A stretch of 64,000 bases of DNA from Fusarium oxysporum f. sp. lycopersici 4287 (GCF_000149955.1 NC_030993.1:1-64000), one strand, 5' to 3'; numbered from the stretch's first letter, positions 1 to 11,000 are shown. Notes: generated by a model not told the origin, from the sequence alone. Translations and numbers: made by a program.

Positions 1-103
1 GCCATAGCGGCTAGACCCTAACCCGACCCTAACTCTCACCCTGAGCCAACCCTAACTCTCACCCTGACCCAACCCTAAGTCTTACCCTAAGTCTAACTTA
101 AGG
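1..103. repeat. Degenerate telomere-like repeats at the window edge
   Basis: Several CCCTAA units are mixed with variants such as CCCGA, CTCACCCTGA and AAGTCTTACCCTAA. A unit of about 23 bp (AACCCTAACTCTCACCCTGA plus a few bases) occurs twice. The C-rich strand reads 5' to 3' from the left edge, as expected at the left end of a chromosome. The array is too short and impure to be a fresh telomere, so it is best read as telomere-associated sequence close to the end. Confidence 0.75.
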
Positions 104-205
104 CTTTATCTTTTTAATATTATATTCTTAATAGTTAAATATTAATTATATATTTATATATAAGTAAAGTTATACTTTAAATATATTATAGTTATAATAT
201 AATAT

Positions 206-630
206 AACTAATAAGTAATTTATTATATTATATAAATAAAAATAATTTATTTTATACTTTTTATTTAATATAATAATACTTCTTTTTTTTATAAACTAAT
301 TTTTTTATTTTTTATTTAAATATATAATATCTTAATTTAAATTATTTTTACCTTAACTTAGAATTTATATAACCTTTTAATAAATCTCTTTTAATATATA
401 ACTTAATTTATTTTATTTATTTATTTAATTAACTTATTTATTAATTATATTTTTAATTCTTTTTCTTTTAACTTATTTTATTTATTATCTTATTTTTATT
501 TTTTTACCTCCTTTTAATTTATATCTTTTTTATTTTTACTTATTATTCTTTTTATTTTATATCTCTTTTTATTTTTTCTTTTTCTTATTTTATTTATTTA
601 TTTTTCTTTTTTATTTTATATATTTTATTT
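206..630 (+). repeat. AT-rich leader segment, copy 1 of a direct repeat
   Basis: This stretch is nearly identical to 5840-6258. Both begin AACTAATAAGTAATTTATTA and run through the same TTTATTT-rich text, with only a few substitutions and short indels. It is the 5' leader of the retroelement, and the second occurrence marks a second copy of the element. Confidence 0.85.
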
Positions 631-1265
631 TAAATTCTTTTTATTATATTATATTTTCTTTTTTTTAATTACTTCTTTCTATAATATATATATTATATAA
701 ATATAATAAATAAGTATATTATTTTATTTTTCTTTTATTTTATAAAAAATAACTAAACCCTTTATAGCTTATATATAACCTTTAATATATTTTGTTTTAT
801 TATATTTTTTAAAGAAGTTTATATAATTAAGATATAACTAATTTAATATATAAATAAACCTTCTTATATATATTAACTTAATTTAAATTCTTTTAAAAAT
901 AATAATAAATAAACCTTATAATATTATAATAAGTAATATTTATTTTATACTTAATATAAAATAACTCTTTTTTATTTATATAATATATTTTCTTAATTAT
1001 TTATTTATTTTATTTATTATATTTATTAATATTCTTTTAATTATAATAGCTTTTAGTTTTTCTTTTAAAATTAATATATTTATATTTATATTTATTTAAT
1101 TTTCTTATTTTCTACTATATAATAATTCTTTTTTTAACTTATAATTTAATATTTAAATATAATATTAATTTATTATTTTCTTTTTTACTTATATTCTTTT
1201 AAATATTAATATATAACTTAATAAATTATACTTAAAATTAGATTTAAGCTTAAACTTTAAGTTAG

Positions 1266-1495
1266 ACTTTGGGTCGGACTTAGGGTCAGACTTTGGGTCA
1301 GACTTAGGGTCAGACTTTGGGTCAGACTTAGGGTCAGACTTTGGGTCGGACTTAGGGTCAGACTTAGGGTCAGGCTCAAGGTCAGGCTTAAGGTCAAGGC
1401 TCAAGGTCAGGCTCAAGGTCAAGGTTAAGGTCAGGCTCAAGGTCAGGCTCAAGGTCAAGCTTAAGGTTAAGGTTTAATATAAGGTTAAGGTTTAA
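1266..1495 (+). repeat. Minisatellite of 12-bp units containing TTAGGG
   Basis: Alternating 12-bp units GGGTCAGACTTA and GGGTCAGACTTT run from about 1266 to 1370, then grade into AAGGTCAGGCTC and TTAAGGTTAAGG variants. Each pair of units creates a TTAGGG hexamer. The G-rich strand is the plus strand here, opposite to the terminal repeats. A minus-strand ORF over it (SDPK repeated) is only a translation of the repeat. Confidence 0.85.
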
Positions 1496-1597
1496 GTATA
1501 TATAAATAATAAAATTAAATTAAAATTTAAATCTTTTTAATTTTAATTTTAAATTAATTCTTTTTTAATTTTCTTTTATTTTATTTTTCTTATATAT

Positions 1598-1765
1598 ATC
1601 TCTTTATATAACTTCTAGCTATCTCTTTATATAGCTTCTAGCTATCTCTTTTATATATCTTCTAGCTATCTCTTTTATATAGCTTCTAGCTATCTCTTTT
1701 ATATAGCTTCTAGCTATCTCTTTTATATAGCTTCTAGCTATCTCTTTTATCTCTTTTATCTCTTT
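1598..1765 (+). repeat. Short tandem repeat, six units of 23-24 bp
   Basis: The unit is CTATCTCTTTTATATAGCTTCTAG with small variations. CTTCTAG recurs six times at 23-24 bp spacing and the array ends in a short TCTCTTTTA run. It lies about 150 bp upstream of the reverse transcriptase start codon, within the element's leader. A promoter or untranslated-region role is possible but not shown. Confidence 0.8.
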
Positions 1766-1912
1766 TATACCTGATTTTCTACTCCTTCTTTAAAAAGTAG
1801 ATTTCCTTCTTTTATCTTACCTCTCTTATCTTGCCTAGAAAGCTCATCTTTTAAGCTATAAGATCGGTTTTTCCTGTATTTTACAGCTGATTTTCCCCTC
1901 TTTATCCTTATA

Positions 1913-4900
1913 ATGGCCTCCTATAGCTGCCCTACCTGTGACGGTAGCTATAAGGATATTCTAGAGCATATCCGCAAAAAACACCCCACCGAAGCCTATA
2001 CAGATCAGCAGCTACAACCTCTGAATCTAGCTAGGTGCCCACACTCCTCAACAGCTTGCCAAGGAGCCCAGGGCATCAAGGCTCATAGTGCTAAAATCCA
2101 TGGAATAAGAGGGACTTCAAATATCTCTACTCTTCCTAGGATAAGGACCTATCCAGCCACTAGGGCCCAATATCAGCCTCATCCATCTACAATAGCCTTA
2201 GCTAAAGAGCTAGCTGCTAGAAGGAAAAGGCCAGCTAAAACCCCTTCCCCAGAGACAGCAAGACCTTCACAGAGGCAAAGGCAGCAGCCTTCCAGCCCTA
2301 GCCCCCAACCTCTCCTAAGCTCTCAGTCTCCTAGCCCACCCCAAAGCAGCCTCTTTCCAGAAGACCAATCTAGGTTATTTTCCCCAGACCTTCCTGAAAT
2401 CCCTATCTTTCCTATAGCAGAAAGAGAAAGACCTAGGCAAGAGACTGCTTTTCAGGCTATTATTCCCCCTTCTAGTCCTATAGAAGAGGATTCTATTCAG
2501 TCTCCAGCTAGGTCTATATCACATATCTCACAGACCCAAGCCGGACCTATCCCCCAGACCCCAGCTAGACCTATTCCTCAGGCTACAGCTAGGGTTTCTT
2601 CAAGGTCATCTCAAAGGTCCTCCTCAAGGTCACCTCAAAGGTCCCCCTCAAGGTCTTCTTCAAGATCTTCTTCCAAGTCCTCTTACAGATCTATATCGCA
2701 AGGATTTGAAGATATCTTATTAGACTTAGAGACGCCCCCTTCCTCTCCCCCAGACCTTCAGCAGCAACACCAAGAGGCTATAGCACCAATCTTAGCTAAG
2801 GGATCTATACAGAAGCTTCTAGCCTATGCAAAAATCCCCATAGTAGAGAAAAAGCTACAAGCTAGACAAGCAGCTATTTTCAAGATAGCTGCTCAAAAAG
2901 CCGCTGAGGCCTTTATGAAGAGACCTACTGAGAAAAACCTCTTATACTTCCTTATCCTCCCTAGAATCTTAGGTCTTGGAATCCAGAAAGGAGATTTATC
3001 TACCTATCTCCGAGCCTATCCTTCTAATATCCCTTCCCTAGAGACCCTGGAAAGCCTCCTACAAAGCCCAGCTCAAAGTACTTCCTTTTCCCCTTCTCAA
3101 GGAAGAAAAACAGCCCCTAGCCCAGCTAAGAGGGCAGCTAAGATGCTAGAGAGAGGCTTCCTAGGACGGGCTTCTCGAGCTCTCATAGACCCTACCCCTA
3201 TAGCTGCTGATTCAGCTGAAAACAGGGCTATTTTACTCGAAAAACACCCAATAGGCTCAAAGGACCCCTTTTCAAGAAAGACTTGCCCAAGACCTGGCCA
3301 ACCTATCACAGAGGAAGCTATCCTTGCCTCTATAGCTACTATAGGAAAAGAAAAAGCCCCCGGCCTTAGTGGCTGGACTAGGCCACTTCTAAACCTAGTA
3401 TCTAAGGCAGATTCCCCAGTTATAGCCTTCCTAAGGCTACTAGCTGATATGATAAGGCAAGGAACAGCCCCAGGGGCAGACCTATTATGTGCAAGCCGCC
3501 TTATCGGCCTAGAGAAGCCAGATGGAGGTATTAGACCTATTGCTATGGGAGATCTTATCTATAAGGTAGCTATGAAAGCTATCTTAAAGACCTCCTTTAG
3601 CTCCTCTATGCTATTGCCCTTCCAGCTAGGCGTTAGCAGCCCAGGAGGAGTAGAACCAGCTATCTTCCTTCTGGAGGAAGCTATAGCTGGCCCAAATAAG
3701 GCTGATTTCCAATATATCACCTCAGTTGACCTCCACAACGCCTTTAACAGCGGGGCTAGACCCTCTATAGCATCCTCAGTGGCCTCCTTTGCCCCTACCT
3801 TCTATAGGGCCCCAACCTGGGCTTATAATAACCCCTCACTGCTAGTCCTTCCAGATGGTTCAACCATAGCCTCTTCTAAAGGGGTTAGGCAAGGAGACCC
3901 AATAGGACCACTTCTCTTTTCCCTCTCTTTTAGACCTACTCTAGAGGAATTAGCTAGAAAGCTTCCAGGGGCAACCCTAGTTGCTTATCTAGATGACCTT
4001 TATATCTTATCTAAAGACCAAGGATCTCTAGATATAGCTAGAGAGGTACTAGAGAAATCACCTTATAAGCTTAACCTAGCTAAAAGCAAGGAAATAGCTA
4101 TTAAGGACCTTAAAGACCATGGTCTCAAGACCTTGGGTACTTATATAGGTCCCCTAGAAGGCAGAAGGGCTTTTCTGGAAGAAAAGCTAGATACCTTACA
4201 GCAGGCTATAGCTGCTCTTCAAGACCTGCCTAAGCAACACTCCCTTCTTCTCCTACGAGGCAGTATCCACCTCCTTCTACGGCACCTCCTCCGGCAACTT
4301 AACCCAGAAGGTCTATCTGACCTATGGGAAAAAGCCGATATCCTTATTAAGGAAGCTATTATGACCTTAGTAGCTAGGAGCCCAGCTGAGCGTCCTAAAG
4401 AGCCTGATCCCTATCTCTTATCCCTTCCTGTAAGGGAAGGAGGTCTAGGGCTTCCTCTGCATAAGGAATTAGCCCAAGGCCTATATCAGGCTGCTAAGGA
4501 AACAGCCAAGAAGATCCTTACAGGTATCACTAGCTTTTTTACCTCTTACCCCTCTCTATCTACCTTAGAAGCCCAAAACCCTAGTCAAGACCAAGGGAAA
4601 TCAGCTAAAGAGGTTTTTAAAGAGTTAAACGAGGCTAAGCTAGAAACCTTCCTCCAAGACCTCCCCATATCCTATAAGCAAGCCAGGCTAGAGAATGCTA
4701 GCTATCTAGGCCGCAAGTGGCTTAGAGTCTTACCTACACAGAAACCCCACTCTTTTACAGACTCTGAGACCACTGAAGCCCTTAGAAGCAGACTTTTCTA
4801 TCCTATTAAGCCTCTAGACCTGCCCTGTAGTGCCTGTGGTGCTATAGCTAGCCTAGGTCATGAGGATACTTGCAAGGGAGCTAGCAGAAGGTGGATTGCA

Positions 4901-5350
4901 AGGCATAACGCTGTTAATAGGGCCTTTGTAAAAGCCCTAGGCAGCCGGCCTGACCTTGAGGTCGAGATCGAACCCCTAGTCCAGCAAGACTCCTCCCTCC
5001 GGGCTGACTTTGCAGTTACTATTGGAAATAGCCGCTACTTCTATGATATCCAAATCATAGCTATCTCCAAGGACTCTGCAAAGGAGGACCCCTATAGCAC
5101 CTTGAAGGAAGCTGCTAGTGAGAAAAGGCGGAAATATCAGTCTCTTGGAGCCTTCTTCCACCCTCTTATCTTCTCAGCAGGCGGCCTTATGGATCAGGAG
5201 ACCTCACAGACCTATAAGAAGCTCCAAGAGCTCTTAGGTCCCTTTGCAGCCTCACAGCTAGACTCAACTATCGGCCTTACCTTGACTAAGACTAGGGCTA
5301 TCTCAGCTGCCTCTATAGCTCGAGATCTACCTAGGAGAACACACTCCTAG
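1913..5350 (+). CDS. Non-LTR retrotransposon polyprotein: zinc fingers, reverse transcriptase, restriction-like endonuclease
   Basis: The 1145-residue ORF has no internal stop. Two C2H2-type fingers lie at the N-terminus (CPTC...HIRKKH, about residues 6-24, and a second near 42-64 ending HSAKIHG). A Ser/Arg/Pro-rich linker spans about 90-260. Reverse transcriptase motifs follow: LEKPDGGIRPIAMGD, the motif A Asp in SVDLHNAF, motif B KGVRQGDPIGP and the catalytic YLDD. The C-terminus carries a CCHC cluster (CSACGAIASLGHEDTC) and RADFAV...YFYDIQI, which resembles the PD-(D/E)XK endonuclease of R2 and CRE-type elements. The length and order fit a single-ORF REL-type LINE. The absence of stops, next to heavily mutated neighbours, suggests recent activity or selection. 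The first ATG was chosen because it sits just before the first finger. Confidence 0.9.
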   Translation: MASYSCPTCDGSYKDILEHIRKKHPTEAYTDQQLQPLNLARCPHSSTACQGAQGIKAHSAKIHGIRGTSNISTLPRIRTYPATRAQYQPHPSTIALAKELAARRKRPAKTPSPETARPSQRQRQQPSSPSPQPLLSSQSPSPPQSSLFPEDQSRLFSPDLPEIPIFPIAERERPRQETAFQAIIPPSSPIEEDSIQSPARSISHISQTQAGPIPQTPARPIPQATARVSSRSSQRSSSRSPQRSPSRSSSRSSSKSSYRSISQGFEDILLDLETPPSSPPDLQQQHQEAIAPILAKGSIQKLLAYAKIPIVEKKLQARQAAIFKIAAQKAAEAFMKRPTEKNLLYFLILPRILGLGIQKGDLSTYLRAYPSNIPSLETLESLLQSPAQSTSFSPSQGRKTAPSPAKRAAKMLERGFLGRASRALIDPTPIAADSAENRAILLEKHPIGSKDPFSRKTCPRPGQPITEEAILASIATIGKEKAPGLSGWTRPLLNLVSKADSPVIAFLRLLADMIRQGTAPGADLLCASRLIGLEKPDGGIRPIAMGDLIYKVAMKAILKTSFSSSMLLPFQLGVSSPGGVEPAIFLLEEAIAGPNKADFQYITSVDLHNAFNSGARPSIASSVASFAPTFYRAPTWAYNNPSLLVLPDGSTIASSKGVRQGDPIGPLLFSLSFRPTLEELARKLPGATLVAYLDDLYILSKDQGSLDIAREVLEKSPYKLNLAKSKEIAIKDLKDHGLKTLGTYIGPLEGRRAFLEEKLDTLQQAIAALQDLPKQHSLLLLRGSIHLLLRHLLRQLNPEGLSDLWEKADILIKEAIMTLVARSPAERPKEPDPYLLSLPVREGGLGLPLHKELAQGLYQAAKETAKKILTGITSFFTSYPSLSTLEAQNPSQDQGKSAKEVFKELNEAKLETFLQDLPISYKQARLENASYLGRKWLRVLPTQKPHSFTDSETTEALRSRLFYPIKPLDLPCSACGAIASLGHEDTCKGASRRWIARHNAVNRAFVKALGSRPDLEVEIEPLVQQDSSLRADFAVTIGNSRYFYDIQIIAISKDSAKEDPYSTLKEAASEKRRKYQSLGAFFHPLIFSAGGLMDQETSQTYKKLQELLGPFAASQLDSTIGLTLTKTRAISAASIARDLPRRTHS

Positions 5351-5696
5351 ATGCCGACCTATCTTTCTTCTTAACCTATCTTCCTTCTTAACTTATCTCT
5401 TTTTCCTATTTCTCCTTTACCTCTATCTCTCTTTCACCTTTATCTCTTTCTTATCCCTATCTCTTTCCTATCTCTATTTCTTCCTTATCTCTATCTCTTT
5501 CCTATTTATATCTTACTTATATTCCTATCTATCCTTCTAATATTTATAGCTCTTTTACCTCTTTTTATCTCTTTATCTTTATTTCTTATTATCTCTCTTA
5601 TCTCTTTCTTATCTCCTTTATATATCTCTCCTTTATACTCTTTATAAATCCTTATATAAATAGCACTCGAGCAAGATAGCTTTCCATAGCCTAATA
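5351..5696 (+). other. CT-rich 3' tail of the retroelement
   Basis: After the stop codon the plus strand is almost entirely pyrimidine-rich, with repeated TATCTCTTTCC and CTTATCTCT text. This continues up to the internal telomere-like motif. It is probably the 3' untranslated region of the element. No coding potential is seen. Confidence 0.6.
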
Positions 5697-5716
5697 TAAC
5701 CCTATCCTAACCCTAA
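5697..5716 (+). repeat. Internal telomere-like motif
   Basis: TAACCCTATCCTAACCCTAA lies directly after the 3' tail of the retroelement, in the same CCCTAA orientation as the window edge. It looks like the telomeric tract into which the element inserted. Confidence 0.75.
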
Positions 5717-5839
5717 GAGCTTGAAGGAATACGAGAGGGTCATTGGCCCATTCGCCAGCAGCCTTAATTCATTTGTGCCCACTATGATCGTCGAGGGCTC
5801 TTTATTGCACTGGGGTATGGGTCAGTAATTAGAGGAGAG

Positions 5840-6258
5840 AACTAATAAGTAATTTATTATATTATATAAATAAAAATAATTTATTTTATACTTTTTATTT
5901 AATATAATAATACTTCTTTTTTTTATAAACTAATTTTTTTATTTTTTATTTAAATATATAATATCTTAATTTAAATTATTTTTACCTTAACTTAGAATTT
6001 ATATGACCTTTTAATAGATCTCTTTTAATATATAGCTTAATTTATTTTATTTATTTATTTAATTAACTTATTTATTAATTATATTTTTAATTCTTTTTCT
6101 TTTAACTTATTTTATTTATTATCTTATTTTTATTTTTTTACCTCCTTTTAATTTATATCTTTTTTATTTTTACTTATTATCTTTTATTTATATCTCTTTT
6201 TATTTTTTCTTTTCTTATTTATTTATTTATTTTTCTTTTTTATTTTATATATTTTATT
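5840..6258 (+). mobile_element. Truncated second copy of the telomeric retroelement leader
   Basis: The segment matches 206-630 almost base for base. It is 5'-truncated (the first roughly 100 bp of leader are missing) and stops exactly where the gypsy LTR begins. The 123 bp between the internal telomere motif and this copy (5717-5839) is unique sequence with no ORF. Two copies in the same orientation resemble the head-to-tail arrays of other telomere-inserting retroelements. Confidence 0.8.
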
Positions 6259-6640
6259 TGTGATGGGTTGGTTTCCAACTGTGGATAAACTAAGCCGTGC
6301 TAGGTTTATTGTTGGCAGATTGCATAGGGCGTAAACTGAGCTTATCGAAGTGTCACGTCTCTTAATGGTAGATTCAATGCGTATTAGGCTTGATTAATGT
6401 AAAGAAGTTTTATTGATAGCTGATAAGCTAGAATCTATGAAAGTGCAAATGAATGTGTTCTATATACTAAAGGTGATCTTTAGATAATCACGGTTACGGT
6501 CGTGATCTTAACAGAGGGATTACGGTCGAAGTCGTGATCCTTTGTAGGCGATCACGGTCTGAGACGTGATCGTCTTGAAAGTCCTTAGTGATAGGTTAAG
6601 AAAAGTGGGGTACACGTGACGTAACCGCGGGGTCATAACA
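6259..6640 (-). repeat. Left LTR of the gypsy element
   Basis: It starts TGTGATGGGTTGG and ends GGGTCATAACA. It matches 13851-14231 along its whole length, with scattered transitions and one single-base gap near the start. It is the 3' LTR with respect to the minus-strand pol. It carries repeated GATCACGGTC / CGTGATC dyads around 6490-6570. Confidence 0.9.
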
Positions 6641-6757
6641 CGATGTCTCCCCTCCGTTGGGTCTTGTCCCCAAGACCTGCATATCACCTGTTGGGCTAAT
6701 CTCGCCTCGGTAGGTTGCAACTTAAACCTGTATTAATTTTCTTAGGATGCTGACACG

Positions 6758-7358
6758 ATGTCAGGTCGCGTAACGAAACGTTCATCCAAGAAATCCAAAA
6801 AATCGATTATCCCGCAAGAGGCGATTAAAAACTTGTTCGAGTCCGGTGATAAAGTTCCCGAGAGAAGGGACATAACCGAAGATCGCGCTTCACTTCATCG
6901 TTTTGCGGTTAAGAACAGTCTTCCTGCTGCAATGCCGTGCACGTATTATTTCAAAAATAAAAAGGAATGTCGCTTTAACGATGTTAAGAAGTCTAGTCGT
7001 TATCTTGAATGCGTTCGTCGAGGTCGTTCTTGTAACGGTGTCCGTGTCGCATCTACTTGTACGAGTACTCTTTATTCTTCCTTCTTGATATGTGCTGACT
7101 TTGGTAGTAAATCGTTTGGTGGATTAGCAAGAGAAGTTAGAAGCTTAGGAAGAAGAGGCAGGTGACAAGGTATTGGTTCTTTATAAGGAGCTTATGGAGT
7201 TGCAGTCCTCTCTGGCTGAGGCAGTGAGTCGTTTGCAACGGATTCGTAAGATTAAGAAGAGGGTGAAGGAACGAGGTGCTAAGTTGTTTGAGCGGGGAAT
7301 GCAAGAGCTTGATAAGGAGGATAACATTCTTCCTGCTTTGCAGTCTTACGAGGAATAG
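6758..7358 (+). pseudogene. Cysteine-motif ORF antisense to gypsy pol
   Basis: An ORF of 135 codons (6758-7165) continues in another frame at 7173-7358 after a stop or frameshift. The first part has a basic start (KRSSKKSKK) and a Cys pattern with CTYYFKNKKEC, LECVRRGRSC and a Ser before the second half, resembling small Cys-cluster proteins found as extra ORFs in fungal elements. The second part is helical and charged (AEAVSRLQRIRKIKKRVKERG), probably a coiled coil. It is transcribed opposite to gag-pol. I recognise the pattern but not a function. Confidence 0.5.
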
Positions 7359-8099
7359 GTGGTTAACGATCTTTAATCGTTAGGTGTTCCTAACGATATT
7401 AACTAGGCGTCTTTAGGCCTTGGTGATAAGTTTAACGATATCGGGCCTTTGAGGAGTTCCGGGGTTGGTAAAAGTTCTTTAAGAGTCGTTAGGCATTAAC
7501 GAGGTGTTTTAGAGGTTCCTATGTGTTTTCGCTTTCTAGGTAGTTTTTCTATTTTATAAGGTATTCTCTCTGGCCATTTTTTATGCGGGTTTTCTTGATA
7601 GCTTCTGCTTTGTAGACTTCTAGTCCTAAGATTTCTCGTAGTTCGTTGCTTGTTTTGACTTATATTATGTCTGCTGCTGATTCAAGTAATAAAACGTGAA
7701 AGACTGGATGGAGCCTAACTTTCGGTGGTAGGTCTAGTTTGTAGTTATTTTCTGAAATTTTCTGTAGTACTTTGTAGGGTCCGATGAATTTATAGTCCAA
7801 TTTATGAGTTAGTCAATCTGTTTTGATGTTTTTTGTGGCTAGGTAGACCATGTCTCCCTCCGAAAAGGTTAGTCCCTTTAACCGTTTTAGGTCGTAGTAG
7901 TTTTTCATGCGTTTTCTAACAAATTCGAGTTCTGTTTTCATTTCTTCGTGTAGGTTTTTGAGGTCATCACTTTTGAGTATGGCGGCTAGGTTAATTAATT
8001 TTTCTTGTTGTGTATCGTAATATGCATTCAGTGTAAATCTAAAATTGGCGTAGGCTGGTATAAGCTTCGTACTTTCGTTGTATGCGGTATTATAGGCGA

Positions 8100-11000
8100 G
8101 TTAGGCTATTAGTAGTTTCTCAACCTAATCGTTCTGTTCGTAGTTGATATAACACCGTAGGTATTGTTCAAGTACTTGATTTATTCGTTCGGTTTATCTA
8201 TCGACTTGCAGTCGAAACGCTGTCGTAAGTCGGTGGTTTAGTCCAAGTCGTGCTATAAGTGATTGCCAAAATGTTACTGCGAATGTAGGTCCTCTATCCG
8301 AAAGGATTTCTGTAGGTAACCTATATACGCTAACAATGTATCGGTAAAAAACATAAGAAAGTTCTTCTGCATCTATTACTTCTCTGTAGGGTAGGTAGTA
8401 AGAGAACTTTGTAAGTCGGTTAACAATAACTATGATACTATCATAGAAGATTCCGGTTAAGGGTTCTTCTGACAAGGGTAGTTTGGTTATAAAGTCTATT
8501 ATAATCAAATCCCAAGGTTATTATGCTACTGGCAAGGGTTATAGTTATCCATAAGGTTTATGTCTTTATGCTTTTGTTTTTACATATAAATCGCATTGTT
8601 TTATAACCTTTTTAACTTATCCCTTTTTGAAATGGCGGTAGCCTAGTTCTTGAAGTCGTTTTATTGTTTTCGTGACTCCTTGGTGTCCATATAATAGGTA
8701 TGCGTGGATTTCGTAGATAAATTCTTATTCTACTCTTTCTTGCTCATCTTGGTCTGTGAGGGATTGTATTAGGTATCTCTATCCCTGTGGTTTTTTCTTG
8801 CAGATTGGGCATTTGTCTATAATTTGTCTGATTCGTTTATCTCTTCCTGATCCGAAATACCAGGAAAGATAGCTTGCGCTAGCTTCTTCGGGTTTCTTAT
8901 GCATATCTCGATGGTATTCTTTTAATTGTTGCATAGAGATATATTTCTTGAATCCGATATAGCATTGTTTTTCTTCTTCTGTTATTCCTTTGCGGGTTAA
9001 GGCGATGGTTTTAATAGGTTGTATGAACTGATATTCTCCTTTAGAGTTGGTTTCTAAGAGTTGTTCCTTAGTCTTAATAGTTCTAGTATCAAAGTCTGGT
9101 CGTCGACTAACGGCGTCTGCGCGTCCATTGTCTGTTCCTTTACAGTGCGCTATGGTGAAGTCGAATTCATATAGGTATTCGGCGTAGCATAGTTGTCGTC
9201 GGTTTAACTCTTGCATCGTCGCAAAGTAAGCTATGTTCTTGTGGTCAGTGAAAACTTTTACTAGGTGTTTGCTTCCTCTGAGGTAGTGTCTAAATTCCTT
9301 AAAACAGTTAATAATAGCTAGGAATTCTTTGTTATAGATAGGATAGTTAAGCTCTGCTTTATGCATCTTATGAGAATAGAAAGCAATAGGGTGTAGTACA
9401 CCGTTGTCGTCTCGTTGTCCTATTTATCCTCCTAGGGCAAAGTCAGAAGCATTGGTTTCGAGTTTAACTTGTCGGTCTGGGTCGAATATAATTAGGACGG
9501 GTTTGCTTATGATTAATGCTTTAAGCTTCCCGAAAGCTTCTTATGCCTTATCGTTCTATTGGAATTGTTTATCCTTCTTGGTAATCTCGGTGAGGGGGAT
9601 AGCGATTTTGCTGAAGTCCTTAATGAATCGTCGGTAGTAGTTGGCGAATCCTAGGAAGGATTGGGTTTCTTTTACCGATATAGGTGGTTTCTATTCGGCG
9701 ACTACTGTAATCTTTTGCCTGTCTATCCTGATTTCGTTGTATGAGATTTTATGTCTTAAGTATGTTACTTGAGACTGGTGGAAGTGGCTTTTAGTGGGTT
9801 CGATAAGCATGTTGGCGTCTTGTAGTGCTTTTAAAACCTTGTGGACGTGTTCTGTGTGCTCTTCTTCTGTGTCAGAGAAGATGAGGATATCGTCTAGGTA
9901 GCAAACTATAAAGATATCAAGGTACTCTCGAAGTACGTTTGTAATTATGCGTTAGAATACTGCGGGTGCGTTAGTTAATCCAAAAGGCATAACCAAATAT
10001 TCGAATAGTCCGTATTTCGTTCGAAAGGCTGTTTTCTATTCGTCGCCTTCTTTGATTCGAATAAGATTATAAGCAGATTTGAGATCGAGGGCGGTAAACC
10101 ATTTTTTGCCGAATAGACGGTCCTTAAGTTCGGTGATGAGTGGTAACGGTGTTCTGTCCTTTTTAGTGATCTCGTTGAGTTGTCGGTAATCCACTATAAG
10201 TCGTAGTTTGTTCGAATTGGGTTTTGGTACGAACATGACCGGATATCCTGCTGAGGATTTTAACGGTCTAATATATCCTTTCTATAGCATATCATTTATC
10301 CATTCTCTAAGCATTCCTAGTTCGTCTTAAGATAGATTATAGATGGGGAAGAATTTCGGGTTCTTTCTATCCTTTAGTACGATTTTAATATCATAGTCCG
10401 TATATTAAGGTAACTTTGTGTCTAGTTCCTCTTGAAATAACTTCTTATAGATATAATACTCCGGTGGTATGTTCTTGAGTCGTTCGTCAGATTCCTTCGC
10501 GGCAATCTGTTTTATCTGTTTAATGTCTTAGTCTAGTTGTTTAAACTGTCCTTTGAGAGATGCTATCGTTCGTCTAATGTATTTAACCTTGCCTTTATGG
10601 TATTTGTGTTGCATTCCTTTTGGAATAGGCGGTACTTTGCCGCTCCTGTCTTCGCTGCTCTCTTTAGTCGAAGTTTGAGATCTCGTGTCGTAGCCTGAAT
10701 CGCTTCTATTATCTAAAGGGTGGTCTTCGCAGTCTACCTGGCTAGTTCTCTAGTTAAATTGTGGGTTGTAGCATAATAGCCATGGGTATCTAAGTACTAG
10801 ATCGTATCTCCATACTAGGATAATATCGAAGTTAATACCTTAGTTCTTTCCGTTAATGAATACCTTAAGGTAATTAATCTCTCTGGTAATATTTCCGTTT
10901 TCGTATAGATAGGTTTCTCCTTGTCCGTTATATACTGTATATGGGTCGTTCTTGTCCTTCTATGGTAGCCTTAGTTTATTAACCGTTGTAGGGGAAATGA

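Larger units (their letters stand above)
104..5696 (+). mobile_element. Telomere-associated non-LTR retrotransposon with restriction-like endonuclease
   Basis: The element is bounded on both sides by CCCTAA-type sequence (1-103 and 5697-5716). It has a long AT-rich leader (104-1240), a telomere-like minisatellite (1266-1495), a short tandem repeat (1598-1765), one uninterrupted ORF (1913-5350) and a CT-rich tail (5351-5696). Its sense strand is the C-rich telomere strand and its 5' end faces the chromosome end. That is the orientation expected if reverse transcription is primed from the G-rich 3' end of a telomere. The closest described analogue I know is the MoTeR family of Magnaporthe telomeres; the link is by architecture only. 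Exact ends are inferred. Confidence 0.7.

Noticed and set aside
1189..1458. Minus-strand ORF encoding repeated SDPK
   Set aside because: It is only a translation of the 12-bp minisatellite, with no start context or family resemblance.
1598..1765. Possible CRISPR-like array
   Set aside because: The units are contiguous with no spacers and the genome is eukaryotic.
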